Assembly: GCF_014692875.1 (NCBI RefSeq)
Contig: NZ_CP061171.1
Span: 4,712,001 to 4,776,000 of the forward strand
Source: Pedobacter riviphilus
Lineage (GTDB): Bacteria > Bacteroidota > Bacteroidia > Sphingobacteriales > Sphingobacteriaceae
Direction of reading: 5' to 3'
Length of the DNA stretch: 64,000 nt
The notes below the pieces were generated by a model. It had not been told where the DNA came from. It saw only the letters and a list, made by a program, of their open reading frames with translations, and searched no databases. A program made the position numbers and the translations under genes. Every line of letters begins with the position of its first letter. Positions within the stretch are counted from its first letter, which is position 1. Positions 48,675 to 57,029 of this stretch are shown here, in pieces.

Positions 48675-48914
48675 ATGAAAAATTTAAAAGGAATGAAGAA
48701 AGATTTCTCTTCACTTGAAAACCAAAAACTTACCGATTTATCATCAATCAACGGAGGTAGAATGTTAGGCGGCTATACTGCAATTCAATCTAATGTCTTC
48801 GTAGGGGAGGGATGTGTAGAATATGACCACTATGAGGGCGCAAATGGTACAGGTGGGTATATTTACAGGGAAATCCGTCATCTTGCACCTGGAGAACCTG
48901 TTCATAATTACTAG
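48675..48914 (+). CDS. RiPP precursor peptide 2 (grasp-with-spasm type)
   Basis: 79 residues from the ATG at 48675, chosen because it aligns with peptide 1 (MKNLKGMKKDFSSLENQKLT); the frame is open a little upstream. The leader ends SSINGG. The core (RMLGGYTAIQSNVFVGEG...) contains VEYDHYEGANGTGGYIYR, matching the core motif of peptide 1, but has only one Cys and a different tail (HLAPGEPVHNY). Two related substrates suggest a two-component or diversified product. Confidence 0.88.
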   Translation: MKNLKGMKKDFSSLENQKLTDLSSINGGRMLGGYTAIQSNVFVGEGCVEYDHYEGANGTGGYIYREIRHLAPGEPVHNY

Positions 48915-49053
48915 AATCTGTATAAATGTAATTTCGGCCATCAGTTTTGGCAAAAATCCCATTTAATCACGATCATTTAAAAGGTATGGGCTGCCTTCTT
49001 ACTTCATAGGAGGCAACCATATCAAAATCATTCACGGCGTAAAATAAACAAAG

Positions 49054-49956
49054 GTGATATTAATTATATCCAAAAAGCAAGAGACGACTACCAATGAAGT
49101 AATAAAATGGCTTTGGGCAATGGATAAAAAATTTATTCGGGTGCATGAAGATGAAGTGTTTGAGATAAAAACGAAAGAAAAACGTATCTACATAGAAAGC
49201 CAGAGAAACTGTTTTTACATTGATGAAATAACTAGTGTGTGGTACAGAAGGGGCGGGTTAAAATTTAAAAATTTCCAATATGACAACGTCTCTGTCGATA
49301 TCCATATGCAGGAACACCAACATTGGCTGCAGGATTATGTAATCAAAACGCTTGAAGCCAAAAAACACATCAATAAGCAAAGCAATAGCGCTGTAAATAA
49401 ACTGTTGGTATTGGCGCAGGCCAAAAAAGTAGGATTAGATGTTCCGGAGTATTATTTGGCTGAAAATACTGACGAAGCGGTTTTGGATAAAACGATTATA
49501 AAGCCGTTAACCGGAAACATCACCATAAATACTTACAAAGATTACGCGGAAAGTATTATGTATACCAGCGTAATAGACCATAAAGAAGAAGAAAGTTTTT
49601 TTATCACATTTTTTCAGGAAAAAATTGAGAAGGATTTCGAAATCAGGAGCTTTTATTTGAACGGAAAGTTCTTTTCTACCGCAATAATGTCTCAAAATGA
49701 TGAGCAAACCAAAACCGATTTCAGAAAGTACAATCTCGAAAAGCCTAACCGAAATGTGAGATACAATCTTCCTGTTGAAATTGAAGAGAAAACGCATCAA
49801 TTAATGATGTTACTGGATGTAAACTGTGGCTCAATAGATTTTATGAAGAGCGGAGAGAAATTTTATTTTTTAGAGGTAAATACCGTTGGCCAATTTTTAG
49901 GGGTTACCTCCATATGTAATTATGCTGCAGAGCAAGCAATAGCCGAATATTTATGA
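49054..49956 (+). CDS. gwsG: ATP-grasp peptide maturase (grasp-with-spasm)
   Basis: 300 residues from a GTG at 49054. It has the N-terminal pre-ATP-grasp domain (VIKWLWAMDKKFIRVHEDEV, VWYRRGG) and the ATP-grasp fold: IIKPLTGN, FFQEKIEKDFEIRSFYLNGK, and CGSIDFMKSGEKFYFLEVN with the metal-binding Glu/Asn. It is homologous to graspetide ligases (microviridin type), which form ester or amide cross-links. Its stop overlaps the start of a 59-residue ORF (ATGA). It is identified by sequence style and by the neighbouring SPASM protein. Confidence 0.92.
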   Translation: MILIISKKQETTTNEVIKWLWAMDKKFIRVHEDEVFEIKTKEKRIYIESQRNCFYIDEITSVWYRRGGLKFKNFQYDNVSVDIHMQEHQHWLQDYVIKTLEAKKHINKQSNSAVNKLLVLAQAKKVGLDVPEYYLAENTDEAVLDKTIIKPLTGNITINTYKDYAESIMYTSVIDHKEEESFFITFFQEKIEKDFEIRSFYLNGKFFSTAIMSQNDEQTKTDFRKYNLEKPNRNVRYNLPVEIEEKTHQLMMLLDVNCGSIDFMKSGEKFYFLEVNTVGQFLGVTSICNYAAEQAIAEYL

Positions 49957-50132
49957 GGTACCAGATCGAAGAAAAAAACAAGTTGCCGCTAACATTCAAA
50001 TTTGTGGATGAATACCGGGGCAAAAAAATCAATCAAAAAAGTAATGATGTACTTTATGGCACATGCAAGCGCTATAAAACAAACTTTCTTATGCTCGTAA
50101 AACCATATAAGCCAATTAGCAGATTGTTATGA
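49953..50132 (+). CDS. Small basic protein between the ATP-grasp and SPASM genes
   Basis: 59 residues (MRYQIEEKNKLPLTFKFVDE ... PYKPISRLL). Its ATG overlaps the gwsG stop (ATGA at 49953-49956) and its TGA overlaps the gwsS start (ATGA at 50129-50132), so it is translationally coupled on both sides. This is strong evidence that it is real despite its size. It is basic, with one Cys and no leader-like or GG motif, so it is probably not a substrate. A recognition or adaptor protein for the maturases is possible. No family is recognised. Confidence 0.7.
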   Translation: MRYQIEEKNKLPLTFKFVDEYRGKKINQKSNDVLYGTCKRYKTNFLMLVKPYKPISRLL

Positions 50133-51223
50133 GGTATTTTAATTTATTTAGCGATATTTTGATCACAAAAGGTGTTAACAGAATCCTGATTTCTGATTTG
50201 CAGCGAAACCGTTCTGAGCTGCAGTCTTTAGAATTGAATACCATTATTGAAGAGTTGAAATCTAATTCTATTGAGGAAGTATTTGCTTTTTATGATGAAG
50301 AATCAAAAGAAATAGCACAAGAATACCTAAACTTTTTATTGGAAAAAGAGTACGGTTTTATTACCGAAAATAATTGGGATAAAAATTTTCCACCACTATC
50401 CCTGGTATTTAGAGAGGCCAGTACAATTTCCAATATATTTATTGAAACTGCCGACTTATTGCTGTCGCCGCAGCTGGTGCAATCTATAGAAAATTTAGGA
50501 ATAAGACATTTGGTTATCTATTGCGAAAGCGAACTGTCGTTAACAGCCTTTTTAACCTTAGAAGATACATTAAACGACTCATGTTTAGAAAGCATAGAAA
50601 TTTTCTCTCCCTATCATTCGGGAGTTGATGATAATTTTATAAAAACCCTAAATGAAAAATGTACAAGAATTTACAGTTTGATATTTCATAAATGCGAAAA
50701 AGCGCCATTTGAGGTCGCAGATATTTTCAAATTTAACCTGGTTTTCACCAATCAACATTTAAAAATAAATTCTTGCGGAAAAGTAGACTTAAAGTATTTT
50801 GATACCAACCTTACGAAGGTTTTAGAAGCCGTTAATCATAATTCCTGCCTTAATAAAAAAATCGGCATTGATATCAATGGCAATATCAAAAACTGCCCGG
50901 CAATGCCCCAGATTTTCGGGAACATAAATAACATTTCTTTAGAAGACGCACTAAACGTTAAAGGATTTAAGGCTTACTGGGACATCACCAAAGATGACAT
51001 TATGGTTTGCAAATATTGTGAGTTTAGAAATGTATGTACCGACTGCAGGGCATTTACAGAACGTACACATACCAACCACGCAGGTTTAGACATATCCAAA
51101 CCGCTAAAATGTGGCTACAACCCTTCTACCAATAAATGGGAAGAATGGAGCACAAACCCGCTTAAACAAAAAGCAATACAACATTACGGCATTGCAACAA
51201 AGGTAAAGGTATATGAAGCTTAA
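50129..51223 (+). CDS. gwsS: SPASM-domain peptide maturase (grasp-with-spasm)
   Basis: 364 residues. The C-terminal SPASM region is Cys-rich: SCLNKKIGIDINGNIKNCPA, then MVCKYCEFRNVCTDCRAF and KCGYNP, enough ligands for auxiliary Fe-S clusters. The N-terminal ~220 residues show no CxxxCxxC radical-SAM motif, a striking feature. It overlaps the exporter gene by 11 bp. It was named for the pairing with an ATP-grasp enzyme; its chemistry is not established. Confidence 0.9.
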   Translation: MRYFNLFSDILITKGVNRILISDLQRNRSELQSLELNTIIEELKSNSIEEVFAFYDEESKEIAQEYLNFLLEKEYGFITENNWDKNFPPLSLVFREASTISNIFIETADLLLSPQLVQSIENLGIRHLVIYCESELSLTAFLTLEDTLNDSCLESIEIFSPYHSGVDDNFIKTLNEKCTRIYSLIFHKCEKAPFEVADIFKFNLVFTNQHLKINSCGKVDLKYFDTNLTKVLEAVNHNSCLNKKIGIDINGNIKNCPAMPQIFGNINNISLEDALNVKGFKAYWDITKDDIMVCKYCEFRNVCTDCRAFTERTHTNHAGLDISKPLKCGYNPSTNKWEEWSTNPLKQKAIQHYGIATKVKVYEA

Positions 51224-53411
51224 AAAATTTCCATTTTATAAACAGCCCGATACTAAAGATTGTGGCCCTACCTGCCTGCGCATTATAGCCAAACACTATA
51301 ACAAAAGCATTCCGCTGGCCCAAATCAGAACCCTCGCCGAAACCACCAGAGAAGGGAGCGGTTTGCTTGGCCTTAGCAATGCAGCAGAGGCTTTAGGCTT
51401 TAGAACATTAGGTGTTAAAATAAATTTTAACACCCTGCTGGCCGATGCACCATTGCCCTGCATTGTACACTGGAATAAAAATCACTATGTGGTGGTTTAT
51501 AAAATAGACAAGGGCGGTAAGGTTTATATTTCAGATCCAGGTTATGGCTTAATTACCTATACCAGAGCAGAGTTGATAAAATACTGGATCGGCGAAAATG
51601 CCCACGAAAATACAGAAGAAGGGATTGCCCTTATTTTAGAAACAAGCCCTGCATTTTACAGCAGTGATTTCGAAGACACAGAAAAGAAAGCCAGTTTCTC
51701 TTTCCTATCCAGATATTTGCTCAAGTATAAATCGCTCGTTATACAGCTGGCCGTTGGCTTACTGGCCGGAAGTTTATTATCGCTTATTTTTCCCTTCCTT
51801 ACCCAAAGTATTGTTGATGTAGGCATACAAAACCAGGACATTAACTTTATTTACCTGGTTTTGCTGGCCCAGGTAATGCTTTTTATGGGTAAAATGGGCA
51901 TAGAAATGATTAGGAGCTGGATTTTGCTACACCTTTCTACCCGGATTAACATTTCAATCATTTCCGACTTTTTTATCAAGCTGATGAAACTTCCGATCAG
52001 TTTCTTTGATACGCGGATGACAGGTGATATTATGCAGCGGATAAACGATCACCACCGGATAGAACAATTGCTAACCAGCTCCTCGCTCAATACCCTCTTC
52101 TCGATGGTAAACCTGCTTATTTTTAGCATTATACTCCTCATTTACGATTACCGGTTATTTATTGTGTACCTGCTGGGCGCGCTTTTGTATGTGGGCTGGA
52201 TTGCTTTTTTCCTTAAAAGAAGAAAAGAACTCGATTATAAAATGTTTGCCCAGGTTGCGCAAGAGCAGAGCACCGTGATAGAACTGATTAATGGCATGCA
52301 GGAAATAAAAATGCATAATGCCGAAAAACAGAAGCGCTGGGGCTGGGAATTTTTACAGGTAAAGTTATTTAAGATAAAAATAAAGGCGCTCTCGTTAGAG
52401 CAGTGGCAATCTGTAGGTGGTGGTTTTATTAATCAGATAAAAGATATCCTGGTGAGTTTCCTGGCCGCAAAACTGGTTTTGAGTGGCAACCTTACCCTGG
52501 GTATGATGCTTTCGGTACAATATATCATTGGCCAGCTAAACAGCCCCCTAATGCAACTCATCGATTTCATCAAACAAACACAGGATGCCAGAATTTCGCT
52601 CGAAAGATTACAGGAAATTCATGATAAAGACAACGAAGAAGGCAGTGAAGAACAGTACGCTGCAGAAATTGCGCAGAAAGATATCGAACTAAAGGCTGTA
52701 TCGTTCAAGTATACAGGGGCCGATTCGTTTGTTTTTCAGGATTTAAACCTGGTTATCCCCTTTCAAAAAACCACGGCTATAGTTGGGGCAAGCGGTAGCG
52801 GAAAAACAACGCTTTTAAAGTTGTTGACCAAATTTTACGAACCCGATCAAGGCGAAATAAAAATTGGCAGCACCGATATGAAAAATATCTCACCCAGGTA
52901 CTGGCGCGACCATTGCGGAGTGGTGATGCAGGAGAGTTATGTGTTTAACGATACCATTGCCAATAATATCGCCATTGGCGAAGATGTGATTGATAAACAA
53001 AAGCTGAGAAAAGCTATAGAAATTGCCAATATACAGGATTTTATAGAAAGTCTGCCTTTAAGTTATAACACCAAAATTGGGAATGAAGGTATGGGCGTTA
53101 GCGGTGGACAGAAGCAACGGTTGTTTATTGCCCGGGCCGTGTATAAATCGCCTGAATACATCTTTTTTGATGAGGCCACAAGTGCTTTAGATGCCAATAA
53201 CGAAAAGATAATTATCGAAAACCTGAACCAGTTTTTTAAGGGTAAAACGGCCATTGTAATTGCCCACAGGTTATCTACAGTTAAACATGCCGATAAAATT
53301 ATCGTGCTGGATAAGGGAATGGTTGTAGAAGAAGGCAACCACAACGAACTAGTGGCCAAAAAAGGAGAATATTACAGATTAATCAAAAACCAGCTCGAAC
53401 TTGGAAACTAA
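51213..53411 (+). CDS. Peptidase-containing ABC transporter (C39 leader peptidase, exporter)
   Basis: 732 residues. N-terminal C39 peptidase: KDCGPTCLR (catalytic Cys ~17) and WNKNHYVVVYKI (His), followed by DPGYG (Asp). Six membrane helices span ~165-440 and the ABC domain ~490-732 (Walker A GASGSGKTT, signature VSGGQKQR, Walker B IFFDEATSALD). It should cleave the leaders after GG and export the cores. The gene overlaps gwsS and the HlyD gene, so all are in one operon. Confidence 0.95.
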   Translation: MKLKKFPFYKQPDTKDCGPTCLRIIAKHYNKSIPLAQIRTLAETTREGSGLLGLSNAAEALGFRTLGVKINFNTLLADAPLPCIVHWNKNHYVVVYKIDKGGKVYISDPGYGLITYTRAELIKYWIGENAHENTEEGIALILETSPAFYSSDFEDTEKKASFSFLSRYLLKYKSLVIQLAVGLLAGSLLSLIFPFLTQSIVDVGIQNQDINFIYLVLLAQVMLFMGKMGIEMIRSWILLHLSTRINISIISDFFIKLMKLPISFFDTRMTGDIMQRINDHHRIEQLLTSSSLNTLFSMVNLLIFSIILLIYDYRLFIVYLLGALLYVGWIAFFLKRRKELDYKMFAQVAQEQSTVIELINGMQEIKMHNAEKQKRWGWEFLQVKLFKIKIKALSLEQWQSVGGGFINQIKDILVSFLAAKLVLSGNLTLGMMLSVQYIIGQLNSPLMQLIDFIKQTQDARISLERLQEIHDKDNEEGSEEQYAAEIAQKDIELKAVSFKYTGADSFVFQDLNLVIPFQKTTAIVGASGSGKTTLLKLLTKFYEPDQGEIKIGSTDMKNISPRYWRDHCGVVMQESYVFNDTIANNIAIGEDVIDKQKLRKAIEIANIQDFIESLPLSYNTKIGNEGMGVSGGQKQRLFIARAVYKSPEYIFFDEATSALDANNEKIIIENLNQFFKGKTAIVIAHRLSTVKHADKIIVLDKGMVVEEGNHNELVAKKGEYYRLIKNQLELGN

Positions 53412-54708
53412 GAAAGATAAACTAGACGAGATACAACTACGCTCGGAAGGTGTGCAGGATATTCTATCAGAACCACCCCACTGGATGTTCCGCTGGGGCA
53501 GTGTGGTTATCCTGGCCATCCTTTTAATGATTTTATTGATGAGTTACTTCATTAAATATCCGGAGTTTGTACCCGCAACCATCATCATTACTTCACAAAA
53601 TCCACCAGAAAAACTAGAGATCAGAGCGGATTCCAGAATTGAAAAAATATTTATTAGCGACCATCAAAAGGTAAAAAAGGATCAGCTATTAATGGTTTTA
53701 CAATCTACTGCAAATTATAAAGATATTTTACAGCTTAAAAGCATTATAGATTCCATTTCTCCCGGTCAGCTGTTTTCGTTTCCGGTTGATCAAGTTTCGC
53801 GGTTTAAGTTAGGAGAACTACAGGGCGATTATAATAATTTTGCCAAGGCCTTTCAGGACGAAAAGCTGTTTACCAGGCTTAAACCTTATGCACCGGAAAA
53901 TGTAGCGACAGCTCAAAATATCCAGACCAATAAAAGCAGGATAATAGCCTTAAAAAGGCAAAAAACATTTGAAAGTTTAAAGTTTGAACTGGTAAAGAAA
54001 AATTATCAGCGCGCCCAGCTGCTGCTAAACCAAAAGGTAATTTCGGCTTTGGAATTCGAAAACGAAAAAATTAAATTTTTACAGGCGCAACAAAACTTAG
54101 AAAACCTCGATATCTCTTTATCGCAAACAGATGAAGCCATTTATAACCTTAATAAAACCAAAAGCGGTACAACCATAAATGCAGAGAAGGATAAAATCAA
54201 TTTCGCTTCGCAAACCTTACAGCTACTAGAACAGTTAAGACGTTCGCTAAGGGCCTGGGAACAAAGCTACCTGGTTATTTCCTCTACTAATGGTGTGGCC
54301 AGTTTTCAACAATTCTGGGGCGAAAACCAGTTTGTAAAACGAGGAGATCCTATATTATCTATCCTACCCGATCATACCCAGGCACTGATCGGGAGAATGT
54401 TTGTAGCGGCCACGAATTCAGGCAAAATTGCCAGGGGGGAAAAAGTTTTAATCAAACTGGATAATTACCGTTATCAGGAATATGGTATTGTAGAGGGTAA
54501 AGTTCAAAACATATCCTTTACTCCTGATGATAAGGGCAATTATTATGTAGATGTATTGCTTCCGAAAGGGCTGAAAACATCTTATCACAAAATACTTCCA
54601 TTTGATAAAGAGCTTAAAGGTAATGCCGAAATTGTAACACAGGACCTACGGTTAATTGAGCGTTTTTTTTACCAGATCAGAAAGCTTACCAGATACCAGA
54701 CCGAGTAG
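53401..54708 (+). CDS. HlyD family membrane-fusion protein of the peptide exporter
   Basis: 435 residues from a TTG at 53401, overlapping the ABC gene by 11 bp. One membrane helix (~33-51, WGSVVILAILLMILLMSYF), a lipoyl-like half (KLEIRADSRIEKIFISDHQK), a long coiled-coil hairpin (~165-290), then GVASFQQFWGENQFVKRGDP and a beta-barrel with DVLLPKGLKTSY. It links the ABC exporter to an outer-membrane channel. No TolC-like gene is present in the cluster. Confidence 0.92.
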   Translation: METKKDKLDEIQLRSEGVQDILSEPPHWMFRWGSVVILAILLMILLMSYFIKYPEFVPATIIITSQNPPEKLEIRADSRIEKIFISDHQKVKKDQLLMVLQSTANYKDILQLKSIIDSISPGQLFSFPVDQVSRFKLGELQGDYNNFAKAFQDEKLFTRLKPYAPENVATAQNIQTNKSRIIALKRQKTFESLKFELVKKNYQRAQLLLNQKVISALEFENEKIKFLQAQQNLENLDISLSQTDEAIYNLNKTKSGTTINAEKDKINFASQTLQLLEQLRRSLRAWEQSYLVISSTNGVASFQQFWGENQFVKRGDPILSILPDHTQALIGRMFVAATNSGKIARGEKVLIKLDNYRYQEYGIVEGKVQNISFTPDDKGNYYVDVLLPKGLKTSYHKILPFDKELKGNAEIVTQDLRLIERFFYQIRKLTRYQTE

Positions 54709-54747
54709 AACAGGGCAAGGGCGCTGTGTCAATGCCATTGAGTAAGT

Positions 54748-54809
54748 GATAAATCGCAAAAAGATGTCAACCCTGAGCGTAGTCGAAGGGCATTTATTTG
54801 CGATTTATC
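54748..54809 (+). repeat. Perfect inverted repeat after the RiPP operon
   Basis: GATAAATCGCAAA (54748-54760) and TTTGCGATTTATC (54797-54809) are perfectly complementary. The loop holds GTCAACCCTGAGCGTAGTC, a dispersed-repeat sequence common in Bacteroidota. It probably doubles as a terminator. Confidence 0.65.
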
Positions 54810-54966
54810 AAGCTCTGGCTACACTCAGTCTGACGACCGCTATACTCATTTGGGTACCAGGTAGCCGCAAAAAAGCATTTGCGTAAACATTTATCGCCTT
54901 ATTTTTAAAAAGATCGGTCTCCTTAAGGCTAGCCAAATGGATCGTTTCTGTGTTTTTTATAAAATA

Positions 54967-56121
54967 TTATCTCGGAGTAGTCCAGAACAGCTCAGGATTA
55001 TTGGTTTTATAATTAATAAACTTAACCCCGGTTTTCTGATTGGTTGATTCCCTTTTCTGCGGCCCCTGAACAATACCGTCCAATGGCAACAGTTCCACAT
55101 AGGCCACTTCTTTTCCGCTGGTCCAGGTTTCGGTATCATACTGGCTAATCACGGGTGTCTCCAGGCGGTAGAGATTCTTTGCCATATAGGTCTGCAAGTA
55201 ATATTCTTTAGATTGTAGGGCAGTACGGTTCCAGTTTGCGTCCGCATTTAATACCAGCGGCATGCCTTTGACCAATCGCTCCCTTACTTCTTGAATACCC
55301 AGGAGATTGCCTTTTTCATCCATCACATACGAATCAAAGGTAGGGTCAATCCAGATCCATTTCTTAAGGTCCTTGCTGTATACCATATTAATCACATGGC
55401 AATCATCAAAGTTGGTTTCTTTTGGCATGCAGGTAATATACCTGGAAGTGATACCCATAGCGAGGTAACATTCGTTGAGTACTGTAGCCAGCATACGGCA
55501 GTTTACCCCGCGGTTCTGCTCCCGGCACACCCTGATCAGCTCAATTGCATTTTTTTGGGTTGGGTTATCGCTGTTCCCATCGTGCCTGATCAGATTATGT
55601 ACCCAATGCATCAGGTTGAAAATTTTGGAAAGCTCATTTCCATTGCCTGCGACCGAATCCAGCTTGAGGTCTTTTTTAATGCGCACCAGGTTGGGGTTGT
55701 CCATCGATTGATAGGTAAAGACCGGGATTTCACGCCTGTCAGACAGGTTATATTTTCCCGCCTTTTGAAGTGTATCAAGATAGGCAACAGGCTTCCTAAC
55801 AGGTGCTTTTGCATCATATTTTACCTGAGTCCTTGCGGTATCGGTTCCATTGACCAGGATAATAAAATCATATTCTCCAACCTTCGGATCGACATTGAAT
55901 GATATAGATTCCTGATCGGTGTAGAAAGTTACTTTTTTGGCTGAGGTTGTATATACATCCAATTTTTCCTTGGGCACGACAGTCCAGGCATTCTTTCTGA
56001 TGGGATAGTTATCATCCTTGATATCAACACTGGTAGAAGTTGCCTTAATGATTTTAAGCTTTTTCTGGGCGAATGTGATTGTTGCTGGAAAAAGGAGTAA
56101 GAATAGAATGGTGCGTTTCAT
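54967..56121 (-). CDS. Secreted transglutaminase-like protein
   Basis: 384 residues from the ATG at 56121 (MKRTILFLLLFPATITFAQK); the frame is open 78 bp further without protein character. A signal peptide is followed by a beta-rich domain and a transglutaminase/papain-like core: RGVNCRMLATVLNECYLAMG (catalytic Cys), DDCHVINMVYS (His) and WIWIDPTFD (Asp). It could be a peptidase or cross-linking enzyme in the envelope. It is convergent with the RiPP operon and transcribed toward it, so a link to peptide maturation is only a possibility. Confidence 0.83.
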   Translation of the reverse strand: MKRTILFLLLFPATITFAQKKLKIIKATSTSVDIKDDNYPIRKNAWTVVPKEKLDVYTTSAKKVTFYTDQESISFNVDPKVGEYDFIILVNGTDTARTQVKYDAKAPVRKPVAYLDTLQKAGKYNLSDRREIPVFTYQSMDNPNLVRIKKDLKLDSVAGNGNELSKIFNLMHWVHNLIRHDGNSDNPTQKNAIELIRVCREQNRGVNCRMLATVLNECYLAMGITSRYITCMPKETNFDDCHVINMVYSKDLKKWIWIDPTFDSYVMDEKGNLLGIQEVRERLVKGMPLVLNADANWNRTALQSKEYYLQTYMAKNLYRLETPVISQYDTETWTSGKEVAYVELLPLDGIVQGPQKRESTNQKTGVKFINYKTNNPELFWTTPR

Positions 56122-56230
56122 TTTAATTGGTTTAAGGTTCGGATTTAAATCAAAGACGCCCGAAAACTTCGAAAGGTTGCATTGAATCAAAAACAACAAT
56201 TAACGGCCTAAAACCAAAGTCGCTGGGTAG

Positions 56231-56257
56231 AAAAAAAGCCGCCCAATGGGCAGCTTT
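56231..56257 (-). terminator. Intrinsic terminator of GIN-domain gene 2
   Basis: AAAGCCGCCC (56235-56244) and GGGCAGCTTT (56248-56257) pair with one mismatch across AAT, followed on the minus strand by a T run (As at 56231-56237). It is the counterpart of the terminator after copy 1, but its sequence differs. Confidence 0.78.
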
Positions 56258-56278
56258 AACTTATCTGATTGATATGCG

Positions 56279-56890
56279 CTATTTTGCTAGAACCATTGCA
56301 TTTTGCTCTGCTTCCATAATCGCTTGAGAAGCATATGATTCTGATTTAAGACTGACAAAGTCAGCTAACTTTACATTTTTCATATTGCTTGCAATCATGG
56401 TGCTTTGATCAGCGGTGCCATTTAATTTTAATACCGCATCATCTTTAACAGTGGTATATAAACTGCCTGCGGTTGTTTTAATCTTCGCAGTAGCACTTTG
56501 TCCCAAAAATAACTGCAAGTATTTTACATCAAAATTATTGCTGGTAACCACAACCGATTGGCCGTAAGCTTCAATTCTTTCTAAATCTTTTACGGTAATG
56601 TTTAGTGTTACCTGGCTTGTTTCCATTGAATTGATGAACAAGGTTTTTCCATCAGTTGACACTGAGGTTTTTGCAGCATCGTAATTGCTGGTTCCTGCTA
56701 CGTTTTGTTTATCACCTTGCGTTAAGATAAGCTTCACGTTACCACTCACCCAGATCCTGTTGAACTTTGATAAAGAAGAAGTTTTTGTTTCTGTTTTAAC
56801 TGGCTCAGCGGCAAAAGTTGCCATGGCTGATGAAGTAAATACTACTGCTGTTAATGCTGCTGCGAATATTGTTTTTGCTAAAGTTTTCAT
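56279..56890 (-). CDS. Secreted GIN-domain (DUF2807-like) protein, copy 2
   Basis: 203 residues with the same signal peptide and domain plan as copy 1 (FNRIWVSGNVKLILTQGDKQ, LERIEAYGQSVVVTSN). By my count about 13 residues differ, scattered along the protein. Similarity extends through the upstream leader to the CTAGAC repeats and then stops, as does similarity just past the stop codon. The duplication therefore covers gene plus promoter, in direct orientation, 11.9 kb from copy 1. Confidence 0.87.
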   Translation of the reverse strand: MKTLAKTIFAAALTAVVFTSSAMATFAAEPVKTETKTSSLSKFNRIWVSGNVKLILTQGDKQNVAGTSNYDAAKTSVSTDGKTLFINSMETSQVTLNITVKDLERIEAYGQSVVVTSNNFDVKYLQLFLGQSATAKIKTTAGSLYTTVKDDAVLKLNGTADQSTMIASNMKNVKLADFVSLKSESYASQAIMEAEQNAMVLAK

Positions 56891-56993
56891 ATCTTTTATA
56901 TTTTAGGTTTTTGCTATTGTTTTGTTATTAAGACTCAACAAGACATCAAACGTTGCAGACAAAAACCCGGTATTATACCAGCGTTGGTAACCG

Positions 56994-57024
56994 CTAGACC
57001 AACGCCTGTAATTTCTAGACGAAC
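56994..57024 (-). promoter_or_regulatory. Predicted LytTR-binding direct repeats, copy 2
   Basis: CTAGACCAAC (56994-57003) and CTAGACGAAC (57015-57024), again with a 21-bp period, about 104 bp upstream of the GIN copy 2 start. It is identical to the pair before copy 1. Confidence 0.65.
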
Positions 57025-57029
57025 TGTTA

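Noticed and set aside
48340..48914. CRISPR-like or tandem-duplicate signal from the two similar leaders
   Set aside because: The repeated DNA is the leader region of two homologous precursor genes, only two copies, with no spacer pattern.
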